A DNA stretch of 64,000 nt from Olsenella_K sp036454645 (GTDB lineage Bacteria > Actinomycetota > Coriobacteriia > Coriobacteriales > Atopobiaceae): contig JAZHSQ010000003.1 of the NCBI GenBank assembly GCA_036454645.1, positions 31,285-95,284 of the forward strand, given 5' to 3'. This document shows, piece by piece, positions 48,123-56,001 of this stretch (position 1 is its first letter; each line of letters starts with the position of its first letter). The translations under genes were made by a program, and so were the position numbers. The notes beneath the pieces were generated by a model. That model was given only the letters and a program-made list of their open reading frames with translations. It was not told the DNA's origin and did not search any database.

Positions 48123-50180
48123 CTACTTGAGCTCGACCAGGGGGTCGCCCGCCTTGACGGGGCCGTCGACGCCCACGACCGAGGAGTAGGAGTCCGTGTT
48201 GGTGACGACGACCATGGCGGTGGTCCTCTTGCCCGCGGCCTCGATCGCCTCCAGGTCGACGTCCATCAGCAGGTCGCCCCTCCTGACCCTGTCGCCGAGC
48301 TTGCAGTGCGCGGAGAACGGCGCGCCCTTGAGCTCGACCGTGTCGATGCCGATGTGGATCAGTACCTCGGCGCCGTCGTCTGAGAGCAGGCCGATCGCGT
48401 GGCCGGTCTCGGCCAGCACGGTGACGGTGCCGTCCACGGGGGAGAGCACCCTGCCCTCGGTCGGCTCCACGGCCTCGCCCTTGCCCATGGCCTCGGAGGC
48501 GAAGACGGGGTCCGCAACGGAGGCCATGGCGATGGCGGTGCCGCTCATCGGCGAGGCGAGCGTCTCGGGGGCCACCCGGACGGGCTCGGTGTCGTTGGCG
48601 GCCTCGGCGATGGCGCCGGCCTGGTCGGCGGTCGCCTGGCTCTCGGCCACGACCTGGGTGGTCTCCGCGGGGGTGGCCTTCTCCTCGTCGTCGCGGTAGA
48701 GGACCGTGGTGAGCCCGAAGGCGACGCCGGCGGAGACGAGGATGCAGATGGCGTACTGGAGGGTGTAGCCGGTGGTGATCAGGAAGCCGAAGAGGCCCGT
48801 GATGCCGTAGGCGATGGAGACGACGCCGAACAGCGAGCTCAGGGCGCCGCCGACGGCCGCACCCACCATGGCGGCGACGAAGGGCTTCATGCTGGGCAGG
48901 TTGACGCCGTAGATGGCCGGCTCGGTGATGCCGAGGAAGCCGGAGATGCCGGAGGGCAGCGCGAGCTCCTTCATCTTCATCCGCTTGGTCTTGACGAAGA
49001 CCGCCAGGCAGGCGGCGCCCTGCGCCACGTTGCAGCAGGAGATGATCGGGTTGAAGTTGTCCACGCCGGTGTTGGCGATGAGGGTGGCCTCGAGGGCGTT
49101 GAACATGTGGTGCACGCCGAGGACGACCGTGGCCGGGTAGATCGCGCCGACGAGCGCGCCGCCCAGGCCGAACGGGATGGAGAGCAGCCACTGGAAGCCG
49201 TACATGACGCCGTTCTCCACCAGGGAGAAGACCGGGCCGATGACGGTCAGGAGCAGGGTGCCGGTCACGAGGACGGTGACGAGCGGCGTGACGAAGAGGT
49301 CGAACATGTCCGGCACGTGCTTGTGCAGCCACTTCTCGATCAGGCACATGACGAACACGGCGATCACGATGGGGATGACGTGGCCCTGGTAGCCCTGGAG
49401 CGTGACGTTGTAGGCGCCGAAGAGCGTGACCTGCGGGATGCCGCCGGCGGCCATGATGGCGTCCGACGTGGCCTCGGCCGCCGTGACCGCCGAGCCGGTC
49501 TGCGCGGAGAGCCACGCCGCCGCGGCCTGCGAGCCCACGACCTGGAAGGCGGAGCTGCCGAACTTCTCGATCGCGCCGGGGATGCTCCAGGCGTTGATGA
49601 GGGCGGTGTGGTTGGCGATCATGCCGATGACGCCGCCCAGGTACTCGTTGCCGCCGAAGACGCGCGCGGCGGAGAAGCCGATGAGGATCTGCAGGAAGAC
49701 GAAGGAGGCGTTGGAGAACGCATGGACGAGGATCCACCAGCCGTTGGTGGAGAGGGCGCCGCCCATGGCGTTGTTGATGCCCTCTGTGAGGCCCATGAGC
49801 AGGCCGGACGCGACGATGGCGGGGATGATGGGGACGAAGACGTCGCCGAGCGCCTTGATGGCGCGCTGGAAGGGGTTGGCCTTCTGGGCCGCGGCCTGCT
49901 TGACGTCGTCCTTCGAGGCGGCCGAGACGCCCGCGAGCCTTATGAACTCGTCGTACACCTTGTTGACCGTGCCGGTGCCGTAGATGACCTGCAGCTGGCC
50001 GGAGGCCTCGAAGCTGCCCTTGGCGCCGACGGCGTTCTCCACCTTGTCCTTGTCGATCTTGGAGTTGTCGGCGATGACGAGGCGGAGGCGCGTCGCGCAG
50101 TGGGCCGCGGACACGATGTTGCCCGGCCCCCCGACCGCCTCCAGGATCTCCTGAGCCGCCTGCCTGTGGTCGAGTGCCAT
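48123..50180 (-). CDS. scrA: PTS beta-glucoside/sucrose-type EIIBCA permease
   Basis: 685 residues in B-C-A order. EIIB carries Cys28 in AAHCATRLRLVIAD. EIIC (about 105-465) has GDVFVPIIPAIVASGLLMG and PATVVLGVHHMF with NPIISCCNVAQGAACLAV. After a Glu/Ala linker, EIIA carries SPMSGTAIAM, TGHAIGLLSDDGAEVLIHIGIDTVELKG and the phospho-His of the HIGIDTV segment. It imports and phosphorylates a sugar at the membrane. The sucrose assignment rests on the LacI regulator and GH32 enzyme next door; trehalose- or beta-glucoside-type EIIBCAs look similar. The start is the ATG at 50180, with AGGAGGA. Confidence 0.88.
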   Translation of the reverse strand: MALDHRQAAQEILEAVGGPGNIVSAAHCATRLRLVIADNSKIDKDKVENAVGAKGSFEASGQLQVIYGTGTVNKVYDEFIRLAGVSAASKDDVKQAAAQKANPFQRAIKALGDVFVPIIPAIVASGLLMGLTEGINNAMGGALSTNGWWILVHAFSNASFVFLQILIGFSAARVFGGNEYLGGVIGMIANHTALINAWSIPGAIEKFGSSAFQVVGSQAAAAWLSAQTGSAVTAAEATSDAIMAAGGIPQVTLFGAYNVTLQGYQGHVIPIVIAVFVMCLIEKWLHKHVPDMFDLFVTPLVTVLVTGTLLLTVIGPVFSLVENGVMYGFQWLLSIPFGLGGALVGAIYPATVVLGVHHMFNALEATLIANTGVDNFNPIISCCNVAQGAACLAVFVKTKRMKMKELALPSGISGFLGITEPAIYGVNLPSMKPFVAAMVGAAVGGALSSLFGVVSIAYGITGLFGFLITTGYTLQYAICILVSAGVAFGLTTVLYRDDEEKATPAETTQVVAESQATADQAGAIAEAANDTEPVRVAPETLASPMSGTAIAMASVADPVFASEAMGKGEAVEPTEGRVLSPVDGTVTVLAETGHAIGLLSDDGAEVLIHIGIDTVELKGAPFSAHCKLGDRVRRGDLLMDVDLEAIEAAGKRTTAMVVVTNTDSYSSVVGVDGPVKAGDPLVELK

Positions 50181-50266
50181 GGGTCCTCCTCTGTGGACTG
50201 GCGCCAGCCCGCCCCCCAGGAAGCCGCGGGACGGGCCACGGGCACTCCGCACGGAGCCGAGCCCGT

Positions 50267-50282
50267 GTGAAATCGTTCTCAC
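50267..50282 (-). promoter_or_regulatory. LacI-family operator upstream of the PTS gene
   Basis: GTGAAATCGTTCTCAC is a near-palindrome centred on CG (6 of 8 dyad positions agree) about 90 nt before the PTS start. The central CG dyad is typical for LacI-family sites. A related TGAAATCGT half-site lies at 51604-51619 in front of the GH32 gene. Confidence 0.6.
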
Positions 50283-50511
50283 TCCATTGTCGAACGTCAG
50301 GGGGTCGGTGGCTGACCGCAGTCAGACAGAAAAGGCGGACGGTTGTGATAAAGCCGCGGGTGGTGGAGGTTTCAGCGGTTAACAAAACGCGTGGTCCGCC
50401 GAGCGGTAGCCCGTCCGCAGGGCGCGGGTGCCGGCTCGTCCGCGGGACGCGGTTGCCAGCCCCGCCCGGGACCTCCCCGCGCTACGCCCTCAGCCCCGCC
50501 CGGACCCCGCG
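50283..50511 (-). other. Spacer between scrR and scrA with a duplicated scrR 3' end
   Basis: Together with 50181-50282 this forms a 331-bp gap. AGCCCCGCCCGG...CCCCGCGCTACGCCC occurs at 50458-50489 and 50492-50519; the second copy contains the scrR stop codon, so the first is a duplication of the gene end. No clean promoter for the PTS gene was identified; CTGACG with AACGAT 17 nt later overlaps the operator but is weak. Confidence 0.55.
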
Positions 50512-51504
50512 CTACGCCCCCCAGCGGGTCGAGTTCCTCGAGAAGATCTCGTAGCTCATGCACACCCGCTGCGCGCGGTCCTCCGCCTTGCCCATGGCGT
50601 CCAGCAGCATCTTGGCCGCCTGCTCGCCGCTCGTGCGGTAGTGGTAGCGCAGCGTGGTCAGCGTGGGCGTCATGACCTGCGCGATGTCGGAGTCGCCGAG
50701 GCCCGTCACCTGCACGTCGGAGGGAACCTCGCGCCCGTACTCCCTGAGGCACGCCATGGCGCCGGCCGCGATGCGGTCCGTGGCGCACACGACGGTGTCC
50801 ACCTCGGGGTGGGCGTCGATGAGCCGCTCGCACGCGAGGTAGCCCGCCTCTATCGTGAACTCCGAGCGCGGCAGCTCCTCGCCGACCGGCGCCACGCCCC
50901 GCTCGGCGCAGGCGGAGAGGAACCCCTCGTGGCGGTCGTGCCCGGCGGCCACGTCCTCGTCCATGACGCCGAGGTAGGCGGGCCGCTCGCCGTTGGCGAG
51001 CGCGTGCAGGGTGATGTCGCGCACGGCGTGGAAGTCGTCGTGGTAGACGCAGCGGTGCCCGTCGACCCTCTGGCCCAGGATGACGTGGGGCAGCGAGAGG
51101 GCGCCCAGGGTCCTCAGGTGCTCGGGGGTGAGGACGGTCGCCACGAGGATGAGGCCGTCCACGGACCCGCTGTCGGAGAAGAGCTTGAGGTAGTCGACCT
51201 CGCTCATGGCCTCGTTGGCCGTGTTGGCGAGCAGGATCTGGTAGCGCGCCCTCCCGAGCACGTCCGAGAGCCCCGTCACCATGCGGGAGATGGAGGTGGA
51301 GTTGATCTTGGGGATGATGACGCCGACGACCCCGGTCTTGCCGGTGCGCAGCGTCTGTGCCTGGCGGGAGGGGACGTAGCCCGTCCTCTCGATGACCTCC
51401 GCGATGCGCCTGCGCTTCTCGTCCGAGACGTACCCGTCGTTCAGGAAGCGCGAGACGGTCGCGCGCGAGACCCCCGCCATGGCGGCGATGGTGTTGATGT
51501 CCAT
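50512..51504 (-). CDS. scrR: LacI-family regulator of the sucrose locus
   Basis: 330 residues. The N-terminal helix-turn-helix is TIAAMAGVSRATVSRFLNDGYVS, with the hinge helix PSRQAQTLRTGKT. The effector domain follows the LacI/GalR plan (GVIIPKINSTSISRMVTGLSD, GLILVATVLTPEHL and VQVTGLGDSDIAQVMTPTLTTLRY). It sits between the EIIBCA gene and the divergent GH32 gene and probably binds the TGAAATCGT sites in front of both. Effectors are expected to be sucrose, fructose or their phosphates. The start ATG at 51504 has a GGAAGGG site at slightly long spacing. Confidence 0.9.
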   Translation of the reverse strand: MDINTIAAMAGVSRATVSRFLNDGYVSDEKRRRIAEVIERTGYVPSRQAQTLRTGKTGVVGVIIPKINSTSISRMVTGLSDVLGRARYQILLANTANEAMSEVDYLKLFSDSGSVDGLILVATVLTPEHLRTLGALSLPHVILGQRVDGHRCVYHDDFHAVRDITLHALANGERPAYLGVMDEDVAAGHDRHEGFLSACAERGVAPVGEELPRSEFTIEAGYLACERLIDAHPEVDTVVCATDRIAAGAMACLREYGREVPSDVQVTGLGDSDIAQVMTPTLTTLRYHYRTSGEQAAKMLLDAMGKAEDRAQRVCMSYEIFSRNSTRWGA

Positions 51505-51603
51505 GCGATGCGCCCTTCCGCGCGCGTCCCGGACGAGGCCCTTCCCCGTGCGCAGCCTCCCTCCGGACGCGCTTCCCCTAGGGTAACTTTCCCTCGCCGC
51601 AGT

Positions 51604-51619
51604 TTCGCACGATTTCAGC
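51604..51619. promoter_or_regulatory. Putative second operator between scrR and the GH32 gene
   Basis: On the minus strand GCTGAAATCGTGCGAA shares TGAAATCGT-x-C with the site at 50267-50282. It lies between the divergent scrR and GH32 starts, upstream of TAATAT (51650-51655), a candidate -10 for the GH32 gene. Confidence 0.5.
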
Positions 51620-51719
51620 GAGAGGCGCCCCACGCGAGACGGCGGACCCTAATATGGGAGTGTCCGAGCGCCCGACCGAGAGCGGGCGGGCGCGCCGAGC
51701 CCGCCCGAAGGAGGCCGCC

Positions 51720-53168
51720 ATGACCACGCCGCTCGCCCGAGACCTCGACCGCCTCCGCAGGGTCGCGGAGGAGGGCGCCCGCCCCGGGCGCTTCGCCCAG
51801 CGCCTGCACCTCATGCCCCCGGTGGGCTGGCTCAACGACCCCAACGGGCTCTGCCAGTACCATGGTGCCTACCACGCCTTCTTCCAGTACGCGCCCTTCT
51901 CGGCGGACGGCTCCGGCGTCAAGATGTGGGGCCACAGCGCGAGCCGCGACCTCCTCTCCTGGGACTACCTCGGCGTCGCCGTCTTCCCCGACCAGCCCTT
52001 CGACGTCACGGGCGCCTACTCGGGCTGCGCCCTCGTCGAGGGCGATGACATGGAGGTCTTCTACACGGGCAACGTCAAGCTCGTCGACGACGGCTCCCAC
52101 GACTACGTGACCTCCGGCCGCGAGGCCAACACGGTGCGCGCCACCTGCGCGGACGGCGTGACCCTCTCCCGCCGGCACGTGGTCATGCGCAACGCGGACT
52201 ACCCCGCAGACGACACCGAGCACGTCCGCGACCCCAAGGTCTGGCGCCGCGGCGACTCCTACCTCATGGTCCAGGGGGCCCGTCGCGCGGACGACGTGGG
52301 CGAGGTGCTCGTGTTCTCCTCGCCCGACCTCGAGCGCTGGCGGCTCGTGAACCGCGTGACCACGGAGCGCCCCTTCGGCTACATGTGGGAGTGCCCCGAC
52401 TACCTCGAGCTGGCGGACCCCGCGCGCCCGGGCGGCGTCGCCCGGCTGCTCTCGGTCTCGCCGCAGGGGCTCTCCGGAGGCGACTGGGACCGCCGCAACG
52501 TCTACCAGTCCGGCTTCTTCGAGCTTGCGGGCGACGTGGCGTCCTCCTGCACGCTCGGCGACTTCGCGCTGTGGGACGCCGGCTTCGACTTCTACGCCCC
52601 TCAGACCTTCCTCGCCGACGACGGCCGGCGGATCCTCGTGGGGTGGATGGGGATGCCGGACGAAGAGGGCTACGTGAACCCCACCGTCGCCGACGGCTGG
52701 CAGCACTGCCTCACCCTCCCGCGCGAGGTCACCTCCGAGGGCGGCCGCGTGCGCCAGCGCCCGGTGAGGGAGCTTCGCGCCCTGCGCCGCAACCTCCGCG
52801 AGGCGACCGGCTCGCTCGAGGCGCCCCTGGCGGGGTGCTGCTTCGACCTCGAGGTCGACCGGCCGGAGGGCACCGGCGGCCGGGCGTGCGTCACCATCGC
52901 CGACGAGCTCTCGGTCCGCTGGGAGGACGGCACGCTCTCGATGCGCTTCTCCGACCCCACCAGGGGCTCGGTCGGCGCCGGGCGCACCCTGCGCTACGAG
53001 CCGCTCGCGTCGCTCTCGGGCCTGCGCGTCGTAGGCGACGCGTCCTCCGTGGAGGTCTTCGCGAACGACGGCGGGCTGTGCCTCTCCACGCGCTACTACC
53101 CCAGGCGCTACGGCGTCTGCGTGGACGCCCCCGGCGCCCGCGTGCGCCTCTGGGACATCGCGCGCTAG
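51720..53168 (+). CDS. scrB: GH32 sucrose-6-phosphate hydrolase / beta-fructosidase
   Basis: 482 residues from the ATG at 51720 with GAAGGAGG. The three GH32 acids are present: Asp40 in GWLNDPNG (nucleophile), Asp171 in HVRDPKV (transition-state stabiliser) and Glu224 in MWECPDYLE (acid/base). The C-terminal beta-sandwich (SLSGLRVVGDASSVEVFANDG) follows. No signal peptide is present, so it acts in the cytosol on phosphorylated sucrose or fructosides brought in by the PTS. Size is normal for bacterial ScrB/SacA. It is divergent from scrR. Confidence 0.93.
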   Translation: MTTPLARDLDRLRRVAEEGARPGRFAQRLHLMPPVGWLNDPNGLCQYHGAYHAFFQYAPFSADGSGVKMWGHSASRDLLSWDYLGVAVFPDQPFDVTGAYSGCALVEGDDMEVFYTGNVKLVDDGSHDYVTSGREANTVRATCADGVTLSRRHVVMRNADYPADDTEHVRDPKVWRRGDSYLMVQGARRADDVGEVLVFSSPDLERWRLVNRVTTERPFGYMWECPDYLELADPARPGGVARLLSVSPQGLSGGDWDRRNVYQSGFFELAGDVASSCTLGDFALWDAGFDFYAPQTFLADDGRRILVGWMGMPDEEGYVNPTVADGWQHCLTLPREVTSEGGRVRQRPVRELRALRRNLREATGSLEAPLAGCCFDLEVDRPEGTGGRACVTIADELSVRWEDGTLSMRFSDPTRGSVGAGRTLRYEPLASLSGLRVVGDASSVEVFANDGGLCLSTRYYPRRYGVCVDAPGARVRLWDIAR

Positions 53169-53175
53169 GGAGCAG

Positions 53176-53224
53176 GCCCCCTCCTCTGCCGACGGCGCCA
53201 GGCCGATCGGCCGAGGAGGGGGGC
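53176..53224. terminator. Hairpin between convergent GH32 and PNPOx-like genes
   Basis: GCCCCCTCCTC (53176-53186) pairs with GAGGAGGGGGGC (53213-53224), leaving one bulged G. The 26-nt loop contains a smaller GGCC-type hairpin. Position between two converging stops suggests bidirectional termination. Confidence 0.6.
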
Positions 53225-53235
53225 GCTTCGTGCCC

Positions 53236-53745
53236 TCAGAGCTCCAGCCACTGCCGCACGTCGTAGCCCTCGTCCTTGAACGCGGAGCAGAGCATGTCCA
53301 CGCGCGTCGGCCGCACGCGGATCACCATCATCGTGAACGGCAGCGCGCGGAGCCGCTCCGCCGGGACGCCCTTGTGCTCGCAGGCCGCGAGGTAGTCCGG
53401 CCCGAACGGCTCGAGCACCTCCGCGCGCCCCGTCACCTGCATGCCCGCGAGGTGCCCGAAGGTGGGGTCCGGGTCGAAGATGGCGAGGCACACGTTCTCG
53501 TTCGAGGCGAGCGCGCGGAACTTGAGCCCGCCCTCGGAGAACATCCAGAACGCGCCGTCGAACCACTCATACTCGATGGGGGTGTTGCGCACGAGCGACC
53601 CGTCGGCGCTCGCGCACGCGAGCGCGCACACCCTGTGGCTCGCAACAAACTTCTGCATTGCTTCCCGAAGCTCAGCCTCTGGCATGCGAACGGCGTCCCT
53701 CTCCCTTGCCTGCCAATGCCCTGCCGCCTCTTCGTAGTCGACCAT
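53236..53745 (-). CDS. Pyridoxamine 5'-phosphate oxidase-like flavin/heme-binding protein
   Basis: 169 residues from the ATG at 53745, which has GGAGG upstream; an ATG eight codons further up lacks a site. ALACASADGSLVRNTPIEYEWFDGAFWMFSEGGLKFRALASNENVCLAIFD is the split-barrel core of PNPOx-like proteins, followed by GMQVTGRAEVLEP and VIRVRPTRVDML. Members bind FMN, F420 or heme. Nothing shows which here. It is divergent from the XRE regulator; the shared 152-bp region contains TATACTTTAG and a small GGACA/TGTCC dyad at 53798-53811. Confidence 0.8.
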   Translation of the reverse strand: MVDYEEAAGHWQARERDAVRMPEAELREAMQKFVASHRVCALACASADGSLVRNTPIEYEWFDGAFWMFSEGGLKFRALASNENVCLAIFDPDPTFGHLAGMQVTGRAEVLEPFGPDYLAACEHKGVPAERLRALPFTMMVIRVRPTRVDMLCSAFKDEGYDVRQWLEL

Positions 53746-53897
53746 GTGTCCTCCAACCCTCGCGTCCATCTGACGCCTATACTTTAGTTTGTGATACGGA
53801 CACCTTTGTCCTAAACCAAAAACAAGCCCGTATGCGACATGCGTGTCGTGTTGTTTCGCGACGCTTCTGCCTACAATTTCGGCCGAAGGAGGTCGGG

Positions 53898-54623
53898 ATG
53901 GAAAGACAGGCGAAAGGAAGCCAGTGCCATACGCGCGGGGAGTCCGTCCCCACGCCGCAAGGTGCGGATCAGACGAAGGCGTTGGACCTGCGGCGCATGG
54001 GTGCGTTTCTGCGTCAGCTGCGCTCCGAGCAGAACGTGACGCAGGAGGCGCTGGCGGAGCGGCTTGGCGTATCCGCGCGCACGGTATCCCGCTGGGAGAA
54101 CGGCACGACCACGCCGGACCTTGTCATGGTGGTGGAGCTGGCGAAGTCCTTCGGGGTGAGCATCCCGGAGCTGGTTGGCGGAGGCAGGAAGGAGCCCACG
54201 ATGGCCGCGGCAACGGAGGAGACGGCACGCACGATGGCGACGTATGGGGAGCACGAGCTTCGCGCGCATCGCAAAAAGACGGTGGCCGCCATGCTGGTGG
54301 CGTTTGGGGCGCTCGTGGTCATGAGCGCGCTCGCGGTGTTCCCGCCCGACAGCAGCTGGGGCTCCGTCTACGCGACGGCGGGGGCCATCGTAGTCATCGC
54401 CGCGACGTGGACGCTGCTTGCGGGGGTCTGCCCGACCCGCGCACGGCATGCGGCGCTGACGTCCGCGCTTGCAGTAGCCTTCGCGGCAGTGTTCCTGCTG
54501 AGCGACTACGTCGGCGTGACCCAGTTCAACCAGCCCCCCGCTTCTGCTACCAGAAGGAGTACACCGCAGAATCCGCGGGACACGAGCGCATGGTGTGGCG
54601 GACCCCGCTCTACAGCGTGGTGA
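53898..54623 (+). CDS. Membrane-anchored XRE-family regulator with likely C-terminal frameshift
   Basis: 241 residues in the present frame, from the ATG at 53898 (AAGGAGG). The HTH_3 domain is FLRQLRSEQNVTQEALAERLGVSARTVSRWENGTTTPD. Three membrane helices follow (AAMLVAFGALVVMSALAV, VYATAGAIVVIAATWTLLAG and AALTSALAVAFAAVFLLSDYV). After FNQPP the frame degenerates. A different frame encodes FCYQKEYTAESAGHERMVWR... to a stop at 54673 and looks like the proper end. The switch falls at six Cs (54534-54539); a seventh C would join the two. It may control the divergent PNPOx-like gene. Confidence 0.75.
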   Translation: MERQAKGSQCHTRGESVPTPQGADQTKALDLRRMGAFLRQLRSEQNVTQEALAERLGVSARTVSRWENGTTTPDLVMVVELAKSFGVSIPELVGGGRKEPTMAAATEETARTMATYGEHELRAHRKKTVAAMLVAFGALVVMSALAVFPPDSSWGSVYATAGAIVVIAATWTLLAGVCPTRARHAALTSALAVAFAAVFLLSDYVGVTQFNQPPASATRRSTPQNPRDTSAWCGGPRSTAW

Positions 54624-54687
54624 GCGAGGGCCCGTCAGACCCGTCCGCACCGCTCGGGATCCAGGCACACTAGCGGGCGCGCTTGCG

Positions 54688-55944
54688 CTACGCGCGCATG
54701 AGCGGCAGCGTGGAGCCGCCGTGCGGCATGACGAGCACCCGGGGCTCGCGGCCGAGGCGGGCGCGCTGCGTGCGCATCGCCTCGTCCACGGCGTCCTGCA
54801 CGTGCGCGAACGGCGTCATGAAGCACTCGCGCGCAAGCTCGGGGTCCATGTCCGACACCAGGTAGACGTCGCAGCGCTCCTCGATCTGGGCGATGGCCGC
54901 CGCCTTGTGGCCGCCGAGCCGGAACTCGCGGCGCAGGTGGTCGACGACCTCGGCGGGCGAGGACGCCTCGCGCATCCACCGCTCGAAGGTCGGCTGCCCG
55001 AGGCCCTCGGCGCACGAGCCCACCAGGACGATGACGCCGCCGTCGCGGACGGGGTGCTTGGCGTTGTCGAGCGCCTTCTGCAGCTGGTAGAGGTTGAGGT
55101 CCTTGGGCGCGCCGCCCTGGCTGACCACCACCACGTCGGCCCTCTCCGAGAGGGGGCAGCCGTAGAGTCGGTCGAGCTCGCGGCAGGCGTCGCGCTGGGC
55201 CTCGACGAAGTCGCCGCAGGCGCAGTAGACGATCCGGCGCCCCTCGTCGAGCACGACGTTCACGATGAAGTCGAGGCCGACCATGCGGCAGGCCTCCTCG
55301 AGGTCGAGCCTCACGGGGCTCTCCATGTTGCCGGAGCGCGCGGCCGGGTCGCACATGAGCGCGTGGTTGGCCTGGATCGCCTCGAAGGTCGAGACGCCCG
55401 GCATGATCGCCTTGGCGCCGCCGGAGTAGCCGGCGAAGTAGTGGTACTCCACGTTGCCGAGCGAGACGCGAACGTCCGCCTCGGCCACCTCGGCGAGGAT
55501 GTCGACCGGGGTCCCGTGGCGCGTCCTGCCGTAGTGCACGAGCCCGCGCGAGTCCCCGTTCAGGACGGCGAGCCTGCCGAAGTAGGGGCCCATGATGCGG
55601 CGGAGCTCGCCTTCCGTCTGGGGGCGGTGGCTGCCGAGCGCTATGGCGAGAAGGACGTCCTCGTCCGCGACGCCCCCGGCGTGCAGCTCGTCCATCACCT
55701 CGGGCAGGAGCTCTGCCGTGGGCAGGGGCCGGGTGACGTCTGAGGTGATGACGCAGACGCGCTGGCCGGGCGAGACGAGCTCGCGCAGGCGGCGCGTGCC
55801 ACGGGGCCGCTCGAGCGCCGCGCGCACGACGGCTGGCCCCACCTCGCCGACCTCGACCTCGTTGGCGTGCATGACCTCGATGACGTCCGCCTCGTCGAGC
55901 TCGAACTCCTCGGTCCTGTCGCCGATCCCGACGCCGTAGCGCAT
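54688..55944 (-). CDS. larA: Nickel-dependent lactate racemase (LarA family)
   Basis: 418 residues, the family length. All cofactor and catalytic positions are present at the expected spacing: His106 in LGSHRP, His168 and Lys178 in EYHYFAGYSGGAKAIMPG, and His194 in QANHAL. They correspond to L. plantarum LarA His108, His174, Lys184 and His200. LarA uses a nickel pincer nucleotide bound to the Lys. The cofactor synthesis genes larB, larC and larE are not in the window. LarA homologues also racemise other 2-hydroxy acids, so the substrate is uncertain. It lies 57 nt downstream of the esterase-fold gene. Confidence 0.88.
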   Translation of the reverse strand: MRYGVGIGDRTEEFELDEADVIEVMHANEVEVGEVGPAVVRAALERPRGTRRLRELVSPGQRVCVITSDVTRPLPTAELLPEVMDELHAGGVADEDVLLAIALGSHRPQTEGELRRIMGPYFGRLAVLNGDSRGLVHYGRTRHGTPVDILAEVAEADVRVSLGNVEYHYFAGYSGGAKAIMPGVSTFEAIQANHALMCDPAARSGNMESPVRLDLEEACRMVGLDFIVNVVLDEGRRIVYCACGDFVEAQRDACRELDRLYGCPLSERADVVVVSQGGAPKDLNLYQLQKALDNAKHPVRDGGVIVLVGSCAEGLGQPTFERWMREASSPAEVVDHLRREFRLGGHKAAAIAQIEERCDVYLVSDMDPELARECFMTPFAHVQDAVDEAMRTQRARLGREPRVLVMPHGGSTLPLMRA

Positions 55945-56001
55945 CGGACACCGCCCTTCCGGGGTCCTCCGGGCCCGCCTGCGGGCCCGCCCCTCCGCGA
56001 C

